This document shows positions 40,587-50,911 of a stretch of 64,000 bases of DNA, in pieces; the stretch's first letter is position 1; every line of letters starts with the position of its first letter. The stretch spans positions 1,419,918-1,483,917 of the forward strand of contig JASEVX010000033.1 in the NCBI GenBank assembly GCA_031761405.1, in the 5' to 3' direction. Position numbers and translations under genes: made by a program. The notes under the pieces were generated by a model. That model made no database searches, was not told where the DNA came from, and worked only from the letters and a program-made list of their open reading frames with translations. This DNA is from Serripes groenlandicus. Taxonomy: Eukaryota; Mollusca; Bivalvia; Cardiida; Cardiidae.

Positions 40587-40763
40587 ATATGGTTGTTCAC
40601 TATGATACTATGCAAGAACAGTACAGAATAGCCCGATAACAGTTGGTACACTTGTTCTGGCAACCATCAAGTGTGGTCTAATCTAAGGGGGTATTTGAGA
40701 ATATAAAACTGACAACAATGATATTGGGTTGCACACAAGATACATATAAATAAGCACTTTGTG

Positions 40764-40777
40764 TTAACCCTTTCCCT
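40764..40777. repeat. Duplicated MITE terminus
   Basis: TTAACCCTTTCCCT immediately precedes the true left end of the MITE at 40778, so the first 14 bp occur twice in tandem. Confidence 0.8.
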
Positions 40778-41007
40778 TTAACCCTTTCCCTCATACGACA
40801 ATTCTGCAGCAGACGACTTTGAATGTATTTTGTCAAAACATAGAAAATCTCCATAATTGAATGGATAACCTATGACAAAAAGTGGAAAACATTGTGGCAA
40901 AAGGAGAAATTGCACGTTCTGTGCAATTTCTTCTTTTGTCACTATGTTTTCAAAAAGCCGTCTGATGCAGAGGCGTCAGAAAGCGTCTATATGAGGGAAA
41001 GGGTTAA
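40778..41007 (-). mobile_element. Young MITE, minus orientation, GCAC/GTGC hairpin
   Basis: TTAA both sides; CCCTTTCCCTCATACGACAA left, hairpin GGAGAAATTGCAC-GTTCT-GTGCAATTTCTTC, GCGTCTATATGAGGGAAAGG + G right. Full length. Confidence 0.92.
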
Positions 41008-42386
41008 AATTATAATTAGAATAGGACTAAAAATTGTCATCAGATAAACTGCACAATTTGCAGTTGAAATTAATTCCTGCCATAATGAACACAAATAATT
41101 GTTAAAAGGTTACTATGAAAAGTCTACTGATACGGACAATTTTGGACTACTCTGCAGCAAGCAACTTTTGAAACCATTTTTGAATTAGAACAGGGCATAT
41201 ATTTTTTCAATTTATAATGTGACTTTTGTTATCCAAACATTATTAGTCGCCGGGCAGAAGCCCGCGACTTCTATTTTTAATAGGCTTTCGGAAATCACAT
41301 GGGAGGGGGGGATTATTATTAGAAAGAAACACATTTAGATGTCTTGAACATATTACAATTGTGTTTGTTTAAAAACACTAAGTAATGACACATCTAAAAT
41401 GAAATAAATATTCCGATGTTTTAGGTATTTTCAGTTTCTTTATTTTGACTCTCATTAATGTTTTTTTGTTTTATTTACGAAGACAAAACAGTCCCTATTA
41501 GCTAGACTGAAATACTTTATTTTACACTATATACTACATGTACTCAAAAGGCGATAACTACAAAAATTTACGTCTCAGTCTAATTTGTTTACATACGCGC
41601 ACCTGCTTGAAGCGTGACTCGCGAATACCAACTGCGTAGATCAATCTCCTTTGCAGAGAGCCGTTTCTTTACACTCACTTACAAATAGTAAATTGTAGGT
41701 GATTTAAAATGTTTATTTGGTTCGAAACAAATGAAGAAATGAACAAACCTAGATAAAACTGGTTTTAATAGAAAAATTAATTTGAACGAACACTCTCTGC
41801 CTATAAAGAGAGTTTCAAGAACGACACCTCTGCGAATAAGAAAGAATCGGGTCTTTCGTACAAAATTATTTCGTCCTTGACAATTTTAAATGTGTCATTT
41901 AATTCCCTAAAGGCATGTTGCTTCCGATCTGCATATTGTTATGCATCATTGACACAAGGGCGCTCATCATAATATAATTTTAAAACATGAGTAGTTTGTT
42001 ATTTTCATTATAAAAAAGGAAGGAAAGAATTAAAGTAAATACACATGTTGTAGGGCTCAGTTTATGTTCGAAGTTAAGTTTAAATTATACAACAATTTCA
42101 ATGAGATTTAACTGTTTAGTTGATATTATATTTCGAAGGTGGTCTAATTTATAAATATTGGACTACATTTCAACATTTGTTAAAGTATGATATAATTAGG
42201 ATGCCAAGCTAATATCATTTTGAGAAAAAGAGAAAACTCATGTCTTCAGCGATTTAACCCTTAACTCATTGTTTAATAAGCAGATTGCTGCAAAGGTGTC
42301 CACTGTTGACTTTAATAGAGGAAAGGTAAAATGACGTGCTATTGCATGCAAATCCTAAATTGTCTGTTTTGTGGTATTGAAAAAAA

Positions 42387-43228
42387 CAAGAGGCCCATGA
42401 GGGCCTATGCTCTACTGGTATGGTTCTTTGGTCATTTTCAATCCAGAGCATGTATGTATGGTGAAGATCGGATAGTAAATGGAGGCTCTTTTGTGTTCAC
42501 AAGCTGTATTATAGCAATTTTTACAATTTCATGGGCCGTAATCCAGTCTTGCATGGGCGGATCTGGCTGATTTTCAAAAGGAACCAAGCTCTCATCAATA
42601 TTTAACTACTATCTAAGTTTGGTGAAGATCAGATAGTAAATGGAGCCTCTATTGTGTTCACATGCTCAATTATAGCAATTTGGACAATTTCAAGGGCCAT
42701 AATCCAGTCTTGCATGGGCGGATCTGGCTGGTTTACGAAAGGAACTGAGCTCTCATGGATATCTAACTACTGTATAAGTTTGGTTGAGATACAATCAAAA
42801 GTGAAGACTGTATCGTGTTAACAAGCTCTTTTATAGCCATTTTGACCATTTCAAGGGCCATAATCCAGTCATGCATGGGCGGATCTGGCTTGTTTTCAAA
42901 AGGAACCGAGCTCTCATAGATATCTAACTACTGTATAAGTTTGGTTGAGATACAATCAAAAGTGAAGACTGTATCGTGTTAACAAACTCTTTTATAGCAA
43001 TTTTGACCATTTCAAGGGCCATAATCCAGTCATGCATGGGCGGATCTGGCTGGTTTTCGAAAGGAACCGAGCTCTCATGGATATCTAACTACTGTATAAG
43101 TTTAGTTGAGATACAATCAAAAGTGAAGACTGTATCGTGTTAACAAGAAATTGTTTACGGACGCACGCACGCACGACGGATAAATCGCCACGACATAAGC
43201 CCTTCTGGCCTTTGGCCAGTAGAGCTAA
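42387..43228 (+). mobile_element. Pearl/Helentron-like element with 161-bp repeats (GCTCTACTGG type)
   Basis: Starts CAAGAGGCCCATGAGGGCCT + ATGCTCTACTGG. Repeats are exactly 161 bp apart (CATGGGCGGATCTGGCT at 42552, 42713, 42874, 43035), then (ACGC)n. The 3' hairpin CTGGCC-TTT-GGCCAG is followed by TAGAGCTAA. The 3' CCAGTAGAGC is the exact inverse of the 5' GCTCTACTGG. Confidence 0.8.
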
Positions 43229-43307
43229 TAATAAAATTCAAATATTCTGACAAACATCTTGAAAAGTGTATGTGGAATTCACAAATCTTATAATAATTCC
43301 TTAATGA

Positions 43308-44360
43308 ACAAGATGTGTTTGTGAAACACTGATGCCCCCCAATGGCAACATCTAGGTCAAAGGTCAAGGTCGCCAGGTCAAAAATGTTGGTACTGACAGA
43401 AAGGTCATGTCACAAGGAATACACATGTGAAATATGGTAGCCTTACCTGTTATGGTTCAAAAGTAGTGGTCAAGGATAATTTTTTTTTCGAGAATGGCAA
43501 CATCTAGGTCAAAGGTCAAGGTCGCAAGGTGAAAAATTTTGGTACTGACAGAAAGGTCATGTCACAAGGAATACACATGTGAAATATGGTAGCCTTACCT
43601 GTTATGGTTCAAAAGTAGTGGGGAAGGTTAAAAAAAAAATTGAGAATGGCAACATCTAAGTCAAAGGTCAAGGTCGCAAGGTCAAAAATGTGGTACTGAC
43701 AGAAAGGTCATGTCACAAGGAATACACATGTGAAATATGGTAGCCGTATCTGTTATGGTTCAAAAGTAATGGCCAAGGTTAAAGTTTTTTTCGAGAATGG
43801 CAACATCTAGGTCAAAGGTCAAGGTCGCAAGGTCAAAAATGTTGGTACTGACAGAAAGGTCATGTCACAAGGAATACACATGTGAAATATGGTAGCCGTA
43901 CCTGTTATAGTTCAAAAGTAATGGCCAAGGTTAAAGTTTTTTTCGAGAATGGCAACATCTAGGTCAAAGGTCAAGGTCGCAAGGTCAAACATTTTGGTAC
44001 TGACAGAAAGGTAATGTCACAAGGAATACACATGTGAAATATGGTAGCCGTACCTGTTATGGTTCAAAAGTAGTGGTCAAGGTTAAAGTTTTTATCGTGC
44101 AGACAGGCCAAAAACTACATCTAGGTCAAAGGTCAAGGTCGCAAGGTCAAACATTTTGGTACTGACAGAAAGGTCATGTCACAAGGAATACACATGTGAA
44201 ATATGGTAGCCGTACCTGTTATGGTTAAAAAGTAGTGGTCAAGGTTAAAGTTTTTTTTGTGCAGACAGACAGCAGACAGACCAACAGACAAACGTGCAGA
44301 CCAACAGACAGACCAAAAACTATATGCCCCCCGAATCGGAGATTCCGGGGGGGGCATAAA
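43308..44360 (+). mobile_element. Pearl/Helentron-like element with 152-bp repeats carrying AGGTCA direct repeats
   Basis: Starts ACAAGATGTGTTTGTGAAAC with GATGCCCCCC. Six units of about 152 bp each have CAACATCTAGGTCAAAGGTC + AAGGTCGC, ACTGACAGAAAGGTCATGTC and ACATGTGAAATATGGTAGCC. It ends in an imperfect (GACA)n run and the hairpin TATGCCCCCC..GATTCCGGGGGGGGCATAA. GATGCCCCCC and GGGGGGCAT are inverted partners. Confidence 0.75.
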
Positions 44361-44859
44361 AAGCACTGTATACATACTAAGACTAATGATTGGCAAGATT
44401 TCTCATTTCCATTACTGTTTATGATCAATAATTAGTTGGTTGTGTGTATGGTCAACCTACTTTGGAATGGAGATTGATCATAAACAATGAAAGGCTTCAA
44501 TTATCATTCACTTCGTTAACAAAACAATGCAAGTTATGATACATTTTCACTTGACCCCACCCCTGATGTTCCAATATGCCCCTCAGTTGATAACTGTTTA
44601 TTCAACTACTATAATGTTAGTGTTATGAATAACTGCACTATGGATATCCGGCGACATTGATGCGTTGCATCAACTTTCTCTTGTATAAATGCATATATGA
44701 GAATTTAACATTACAAAGTCACATGAGGTATAATAAATATATTTAGGTCAGCCATGTTTGATGACATAAAAAAGTTGTACCTAGCATGTTAATTATGTGA
44801 AATTTTCTATGGTCATAATCACTCCTTGACACCGGTTGTGATCGAAAATTCATGCTTAC

Positions 44860-45015
44860 TCTCTGCAATGCAAAGTGAGAAATTGTTCATAATAAGCAAT
44901 TTCATATTTTACCATTTTATCGACCATTTCAAATTAATCTTTCATTGTTAATGCTTTTTGCATTTTTGACCAGATGTTTTCTGCTGCAGATTTGTTGTGA
45001 GTGGGATAAGATTAA
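44860..45015 (+). mobile_element. Old MITE, left end missing
   Basis: GTGAGAAATTGTTCATAATA + AGCAATTTCATATTTTACC hairpin, TTCATTGTTAATGC, TTTTCTGCTGCAGATTTGTT, GTGGGATAAGATTAA. Confidence 0.55.
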
Positions 45016-45034
45016 ATCAAAACATGCGTTCACC

Positions 45035-45147
45035 TTGTTTGTTTCTGGAGCCAAACTACAGTTATTGGGATAGGGGCGTTTCGCCACTATCTCATAGCGA
45101 AGCTGCTTTCGAAAAGTCGGATTAAAAGCTGCAACCGCAGTCCACAT
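45035..45147 (-). CDS. Weak candidate: first coding exon of an unknown gene
   Basis: Minus strand ATG at 45147 opens 37 codons of non-repeated, more GC-rich sequence (MWTAVAAFNPTFRKQLRYEI...) up to a possible donor, AAG|GTGAAC. Upstream (higher coordinates) are CTTATAAATTTATGC at about 45250 and CCAAT motifs at about 45180 and 45210. No homology recognised; no acceptor or second exon found. An alternative is a chance open frame of 72 codons. Confidence 0.2.
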
Positions 45148-45394
45148 GTGTATACCTACACCAAAATCGAGTTTTGATTGGTTATAATCTGCCTTTTCAA
45201 CGATTTCATTGGTTCGACCGAATCACAAAACCCTCCGCTTGCATAAATTTATAAGACAAACTAGTTTCTATGAATGAAACTCACTCTGAACTATGGTTGA
45301 CCTCAATGTCAGTAGTGTGAGGTAACGTCGACCGTTCTGTGACCCCATTAGTTTACAACAGTCGACTTATAGAGAAATGTGCAAAGCACTGTAA

Positions 45395-46290
45395 ATACAA
45401 TTATTGAAAGGAGTTGAAACCATTGTGGCAAAAGTAGAAATTGCCTACGAAAAGCAATTTCCCCTTTTGTCACAATGTTTTCGATTGTCGTCTGCTGCAC
45501 ATGCGTCTGTAAGCGTCTGTAGGCGGAAAATGCTTACATCCTTCCCATGGAAGCGAAACCCTTTCCGTGATACTATAACAGTTCGAATATTTAAAAAATA
45601 TTGTTGAAAATGGAGCTATTGCTGACAATGAGCAATTCCTCCTTTTCACACAATGCTTTCAAACACAAACACAAACACGTTTCAAATTAATTATTTTCAT
45701 ATTTAAACGTTTTACTATGGACGTTCTTTCCCTCTTTCTCCCTTCCGGACACATTTTGAATAACATGCTAGAGATGAATGATTACGAGCAATTTTGCCTT
45801 ACATCAATGGGAAAAATATATAGTTGAAACCTTTGTGGAAAAAGAGGAAATGGGTCATGATAAACAATTCTGCAGCCGTCTGCTGCACATGCGTCAAAAA
45901 GCGACTGTAAGCGGGAAAGGGTTGAACGGTTCCCGTTATAGCTACTTAGTTACAAACAAATGTTGAAAGTATATTTGCAAACGGAGCAATTGCTGACAAT
46001 GAGCAATTCCTCCTTTTCAAACAATGCTTTGAAACATGAATCAATTTGTTTCTATAACCTAGATAACGAAAACATTTGTCTACAGTTATTATTTTAACCT
46101 TTGCCCCTTTTAGACACATTTGACTAACCTTAACAGATGAATGATAATCAACAAGTTTGTCTTTTTCCACAATGTTTTCATCACTATTCAAAATCATACT
46201 TTTATTAATTCAGGTCAATAGTTATGCCTTAGTTCAATGTTGTTTGCTGTATATTTAGTCTATGTGGTCAAGGTTAAGGAATACTGTAAA
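45395..46290. mobile_element. Cluster of four or five decayed MITEs
   Basis: Hairpin remnants at 45420-45480 (GTGGCAAAAGTAGAAATTGC / CCCCTTTTGTCACAATG), 45600-45655 (TTGCTGACAATGAGCAA), 45830-45890, 45975-46030 (same TTGCTGACAATGAGCAA core) and 46150-46180; each is followed by worn TCTGCTGCA or GTCTGTAAGCG blocks. Several share the unusual GCTGACAATGAGC core, suggesting local spread of one variant. Confidence 0.55.
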
Positions 46291-46500
46291 CAAACGTGTT
46301 ACAACATAATTCGTCCAAAGAGAGAGGTCCTACTGTGTATACATGCCATGAAATAATGTTACAAACGGTCTCACCGCTACTGGGGAATTGTTGGTAAAAC
46401 AGGTCGCGTTTTGTGTTGAATATTCTCATGTGTCGCTGTATGTAGACCCTACTAGGAAATAGAAATTAAATCTACAAATTATAGATAAGTTAATTTCAAC

Positions 46501-46721
46501 ATTGATTGATTGGGATTTAACGCCGTTTTTAACATTTCTTCAGTCATATCACGGCGGCCAGTTCACCTAAAAATGTATTTCCTGGTTTTCTCAAACCAGT
46601 ACTCCTCACAACAATCTTCCCAAGCAACTGGCTGCGTTTCCACATAGACTTAGCCATTGGTGAAAGACGAATGACGCATGTCGCATTGACTTTTGTCAAA
46701 CGTCGGAAAGAAATTTGGCCG
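46501..46721 (-). mobile_element. S1 SINE, head truncated
   Basis: ATTGATTGATTGGGATTTAA tail end, CACGGCGGCCAGTTCACC, body through GACTTTTGTCAAACGTCGG + AAAGAAATTTGGCCGA; the tRNA-like head is missing. Confidence 0.8.
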
Positions 46722-48206
46722 AATTTGTCAACACATCCGAGTTATAACCGCAAGGTCATTATTTATTTTATTATTGAGAAGCTTCTAGCGATTTTGGGAC
46801 TAAAATTATAATGTATATGCATTTGCGTTAATTTAAGACTCAACGTTCATCAACGTGTAATATAGTCCTAGATGTATCTGTTGACAAATAAACTAGAAAT
46901 GTAGTCTAAATATAAATAGGTTTTTGAAAATTAACCTTGACGGTCCGGTCCCGTTTCGGAGATACAATTAAATTGCAAATACTTTTACAAATACCATAAT
47001 CTAAGCTGACGTGTTTTGACGCATCGAACCAGTCTTCTGTTATCAATACTTGAGTTGTCTCCGTCTGTAAAGCTTGGAGGTATAATCCGGCGTCCGTCCG
47101 GCTGTCTGCCTGAATGTGCATTCGTCCGTCCGTCATGGATTGCATGTATTGGTTAACACGTTGTTTCTGTATGGCAGATTTATTTCAAAGTGGTCACAAT
47201 TATACCCGTGTGATCAGGAGAACGGCAAAGTACTAGGTACATAACTCTGGTCTGTTTTTTCAGTTATCTCCATTTTTCCTTATTTAGTTCAGCGATTGTC
47301 TCAATTAACTTTCATTTTATCAATTTCAAACTTGGTTTGTATGTAACTTATGACCTACAGATTTGCAGTGCACCATTACCATAAATTAAGCATGCTACGT
47401 TTGGAGTGTGTATATTTTTGTCTTTCAATGTTCTCCCTTATTATATGCAACACATGCGTTCCGTGAAATTCCCTTTTTCGTTAATGAGTGCTTCCCCAAG
47501 ATTTGTACTTCGTCAAATCTAATCTGTTTTTTAGGTGTAAACTCAATTTTTCATTTCTTCGGTTATTGTCTCAATATATGTCCAATATATCAATTTAAGA
47601 CTTGGTGTATAGGAAACTCAGAGCTGCAATTGTGCAGTGCAAAAGAAACATAACTCTATCATGCTTTCGATCGTCTTTCATTTATCAGCATGATTACAAT
47701 ATGCATTGTGGATCTTTAGTGATTTCTGAACTAGAAATATTTTAATTAAGGGTAGCTGCTCGGGTTTTTTTTGTCAATATTTTGTCCTTCGATATTTTGT
47801 TTATACAAGAAAAGGGTAAAACTTTGACAAATGAGGTATATGTTATTGGCAGGCAATATGTGTTGCTTCAAACATTTTTGGTTTGGTTTGTTTAAAGGTC
47901 ATTGTTTCATTGTTTCAACAATGTTTGTCCATATGATCTATGCCATATGTTTTCAATTTACATATGCCCCCTATACCATCAGCGCTTTCAGCGCTTTGAT
48001 TTCATTAGGGATTATAACTGCCAATCTATAAACATATCATAAACATACTATGTGTTGGAAGAATGTCAGTAAAAAAATACCTGTAGTGGGTACCTTACAA
48101 AAGTTCTTTAACAATTTGACATATATGATATACCTATTATTATATACATTGAGAAAGTATCATGGAAAACTGTATTATTGTCTGTGTAAATTTAACTGTT
48201 TGCATG
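46722..48206. other. Longest unassigned stretch
   Basis: About 1.5 kb with no copy of the repeats seen elsewhere, apart from a CGTCCGTCCGGCTGTCTGCC-like run at 47085-47135 resembling a reversed pearl microsatellite. No supported ORF, tRNA or splice signals. Confidence 0.35.
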
Positions 48207-48363
48207 TTAACCCTTTCCCTCATATAGAGCAATTTCTTCTTTTGCCACAATGTTTTCCACTTTTAGTCTTTTATATCCATTCAGTTATAGAGATTTTCCA
48301 ATTTTTGACAAAATATGTTCAAAGTCGTCTGCTGCAGAATTGTCGTATGAGGGAAAGGGTTGA
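48207..48363 (+). mobile_element. Young MITE with its left half deleted internally
   Basis: TTAACCCTTTCCCTCATATAG joins directly to AGCAATTTCTTCTTTTGCC; right half complete, right flank TTGA. The deletion removes the left subterminal repeat and left hairpin arm. Confidence 0.85.
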
Positions 48364-48423
48364 AAAGCAAAGTTATCGTATGTAGGATATGGTTTAGTAA
48401 GCAACTGTATAAACTGTCAATTC

Positions 48424-48617
48424 TTAACCCATTCCGACATGCAACAACTTCTGCAGCAAACGACTTTGAAAACATACCAGAATGTTTTTGGAAACTCCCT
48501 TTAATGAAAGTACAAAAATTGAATAAGAGTTGAAAACATGGTAACAAAAGGAGATATTGCTCAAAGTGCCGTCTGCTACAGAGTCGACGGAAGGCATCTT
48601 TATGAGGGAAAGCGTTA
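48424..48617 (-). mobile_element. Old MITE, right hairpin arm missing
   Basis: TTAACCCATTCCGACATGC, TTCTGCAGCAAACGAC, GTAACAAAAGGAGATATTGC + TC joined to AAAGTGCCGTCTGCTACAG, TTATGAGGGAAAGCGTTAA. Confidence 0.7.
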
Positions 48618-48662
48618 AATCAAGCAAGCATAATACAGACAAAGTATTACATATAAATTCAG

Positions 48663-48857
48663 TGGACTAGATAAGGGGAGATAAACTGTTTGTTCTTTTT
48701 GCCACAATATCTCTCTTATTACTGAACCAAAAACTATATTGTGGGTACTCAAAAGAATCGTCTCAATGAGACTATTCTTTTGAGTACCCACAGCATAGGG
48801 TTTGAGCGCAAATTAAGGAATTAAGAACAAGAAAATGCCCGCTTATCTAGAGCTCCA
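48663..48857 (+). mobile_element. Foldback MITE family M3, best copy
   Basis: Outer ends TGGACTAGATAAGGGG and CCGCTTATCTAGAGCTCCA are imperfect inverted repeats. The central foldback TATTGTGGGTACTCAAAAGA + ATCGTCTCA / TGAGACTATTCTTTTGAGTA + CCCACA is nearly perfect. No clear flanking duplication. Confidence 0.7.
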
Positions 48858-49040
48858 TAAATTGGATTGAGAATGAGAGGGATTCAAGTTAACATGCATC
48901 AGTCAACCTCCCAGGTTGTTTTTTTTCCTGAATGATTAAATTATTTGACTCATCAGTTTTATCTATTGTGAGAAACTGCAATAAATTTCCTTCCCAGTTT
49001 ATCCTTCCCCCAACTCAACAGACATTTAATTTTTTTGTAG

Positions 49041-49130
49041 CAGAAGACACATTCAAAAGCATTTGTTGGAAAAGGGGAAAATTGCTCGAAATGAGCAATT
49101 TCACCCATACCTCAATGTTTTTTTCAGTTC
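49041..49130 (+). mobile_element. Old MITE centre
   Basis: GCAGAAGACACATTC, GGAAAAGGGGAAAATTGCTC + GAAATGAGCAATTTCACCC; ends not seen. Confidence 0.45.
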
Positions 49131-49161
49131 AGTAACAAAATTATGCATTTTTTGAAAAGCA

Positions 49162-49393
49162 GTTAACCCATTACTTCACACAGACGACATTTGATGCCTG
49201 CTTTTGCAGATGACTTTTGAAAACATTGCAATAAAAGGTGAAATTGCTCAAAAGGAGCAATTTCACCTTTTATTTCAATATTTTCAACTCTTTATCAATA
49301 TAAATCTTTCAGTTTTCTAGATTGGTGACATTGTTCGTCTGATGATTGTAAAGCAGACTACCTATGAAAAGTCATGTGAAGTAAAGGGTTAAC
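49162..49393 (+). mobile_element. Variant MITE with ACTTCACA ends
   Basis: TTAACCCATTACTTCACACAG at left and GTGAAGTAAAGGGTTAA at right: TTAA is kept, but the terminal repeat is CCCATTACTTCACA rather than CCCTTTCCC. Central hairpin TTGCAATAAAAGGTGAAATT + GCTC-AAAAG-GAGCAATTTCACC + TTTTATTTCAA is nearly perfect. The fragment at 8027-8105 belongs to the same subfamily. Confidence 0.78.
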
Positions 49394-49594
49394 TCTTGAA
49401 ATTCAATATAAGGTAAATGGACAAGTAAGTGATATTTGTCAAGTTTAACCCTGTTATTAGGGCTCTTTGAACTGAACACTTCCATTTGCCTCATATATAT
49501 ATATAAGTAAATTTCTCACAAATACACCAGCTTAGTTTTAAGAACACTTTGCTAAAAATACAGAAAATTATTTGTAATTGGCAATTTCTATTTG

Positions 49595-49819
49595 TTAACC
49601 CTTTCCCTCATATAGACTCTTTCTATCACCTCTGCAGCAGACGGATTTTTGAAAACATAGTGACAAAAGAAGAAATTGCTCAAAACAAGCAATTTCTCCT
49701 TTTACCACACAATGTTTTCCACTTTTAGTTATCATTTATAGAGATTTTCTAATTTTTGACCACATAATATAATTATTCAGTCGTCTGCTGCAGAATTGTT
49801 GTATTAGGGAAAGGGTTAA
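49595..49819 (+). mobile_element. Young piggyBac-like MITE
   Basis: TTAA both sides; CCCTTTCCCTCATATAGAC; hairpin ATTGCTC-AAAAC-AAGCAAT; the block between CACTTTTAGTTATC and GAGATTTTC is shortened; right end GTATTAGGGAAAGGG. Confidence 0.88.
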
Positions 49820-49899
49820 GTGATCTTTTGTACTCCTCCCAAAAGCCATACTTAATTTTCGTTTACTTTTCACTTTTTTTTTTTTTAATGTTATCTTCT

Positions 49900-50105
49900 A
49901 AACCATTTCGCTGATACAGACAACATATGACACCTTTGCAGCAGACAACTTTTGAAACAATTGTGGCTAAAGGAGGAATTGCTCATAATGAGCAATTTCA
50001 TCTTTTTCCACAATGTTTCCAACTCGATTCAATAATTTAACTTATATTTAAAACGATTTTCCATATTCTATCCTAGATATCCTCAATGCAGCTTTGCTGT
50101 ATAAA
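49900..50105 (+). mobile_element. Old MITE copy
   Basis: CCATTTCGCTGATACAGAC, TTTGCAGCAGACAACTTTTG, GGCTAAAGGAGGAATTGCTC-ATAAT-GAGCAATTTCATC, then a worn right half. Confidence 0.6.
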
Positions 50106-50289
50106 GAATTATCGTAATTCTCACGGTTACCAAATTTATGCATTCACATAAAACTTTCCTTCTTTTTATAGACCTTTTTGGGCATATATAGCATATTTCA
50201 TCTTCCCACATTGTTTTGGATTACATCTAATGGGATCACGTCTCAAAGATTACCATCTTTTCTCCAATTTTATTTAATCTAAAACGGTC

Positions 50290-50425
50290 TTTATTGGCTC
50301 TTTCTCTAATACAGACAACTTTTGACACCTGCCAGCAGAAGACATTTGAAAACACTGTGAAAAAAGAAGAATTGCTCGTAAGAAATTACTATTTTTCTTG
50401 CAATATTTTCCATTTCCAAAGTACT
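50290..50425 (+). mobile_element. Old MITE fragment
   Basis: GGCTCTTTCTCTAATACAG, CCAGCAGAAGACATTTG, GAAGAATTGCTCGTAAGAAA; right half absent. Confidence 0.45.
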
Positions 50426-50433
50426 TTACAATG

Positions 50434-50895
50434 TTCAACCCTTTCCCACATACAGATGCTTTCTGATTTCCCGGCAGCAGACAACTTTTGAAAACAGTGT
50501 GACATAAGGAGAAATTGCTCATAGTGAGAAATTTCTCTTTTTGCGTTTATGAGTATGCAAGTTTGTTCAATATAATGTTTTCTTTCATCTATAGAGAGGA
50601 ATCCACTGTGGTCCAGTGGTTAGCGTCGGGGATTTCGAAACCGCGGGTGGCCTGGGTTCGATCCCCAGTCGCGGCACCTCGGCCATGGTGGGGTGCCCTT
50701 GGGCAAGGCACATTTTCTAGCCTAGTACTGGTTTGTTTACCCAGGGATCATGAATAAGTGAACTGTCGCCGTGATATAACTGAAATAATGTTGAAAGCGG
50801 CGTAAAACCCCAATAAATAAATTCATCTATAAAGTTTACATATTTTTTCAACAAATCACCTGCTGAAAATGTTGTTGTATCTTTAGAAAGTAAAC
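50434..50895 (+). mobile_element. Old MITE interrupted by an S2 SINE
   Basis: CAACCCTTTCCCACATACAG, CGGCAGCAGACAACTTTTG, GAAATTGCTC-ATAGT-GAGAAATTTC, CATCTATAGAG, then the SINE, then TTTACATATTTTTTCAAC and CACCTGCTGAAAATG. Confidence 0.6.
50597..50821 (+). mobile_element. tRNA-derived SINE S2 with S1-type tail and 13-bp duplication
   Basis: Head GAATCCACTGTGGTCCAGTG + GTTAGCGTCGG, box B-like CTGGGTTCGATCCCCAGTCG, GGGATCATGAATAAG, then GTGAACTGTCGCCGTGATAT + AACTGAAATAATG and GGCGTAAAACCCCAATAAAT. Flanks TTCATCTATAGAG (50584-50596) and TTCATCTATAAAG (50822-50834). Confidence 0.9.
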
Positions 50896-50911
50896 AACCT
50901 TTTCATACCAG

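Larger units (their letters stand above)
41243..44683 (-). mobile_element. Helentron-like element (GTCGCCGG type) containing two further elements
   Basis: Minus orientation: CAAGAGAAAGTTGATGCAAC (at 44683) with ATGTCGCCGG; 3' hairpin GTCGCGGGC-TTCT-GCCCGGCGAC + TAA at 41243. The ends and the 250 bp next to the 3' end match the element at 33982-35031. Its interior holds two plus-strand elements, at 42387 and 43308. Without them it would be about 1.5 kb. It is inferred to be one element from its end pair; no long open frame is present. Confidence 0.5.

Noticed and set aside
46906..47145. 79-codon minus frame with MTDGRMHIQADSRTD
   Set aside because: The N-terminal part translates a CGTCCGTC-type microsatellite; no other support.
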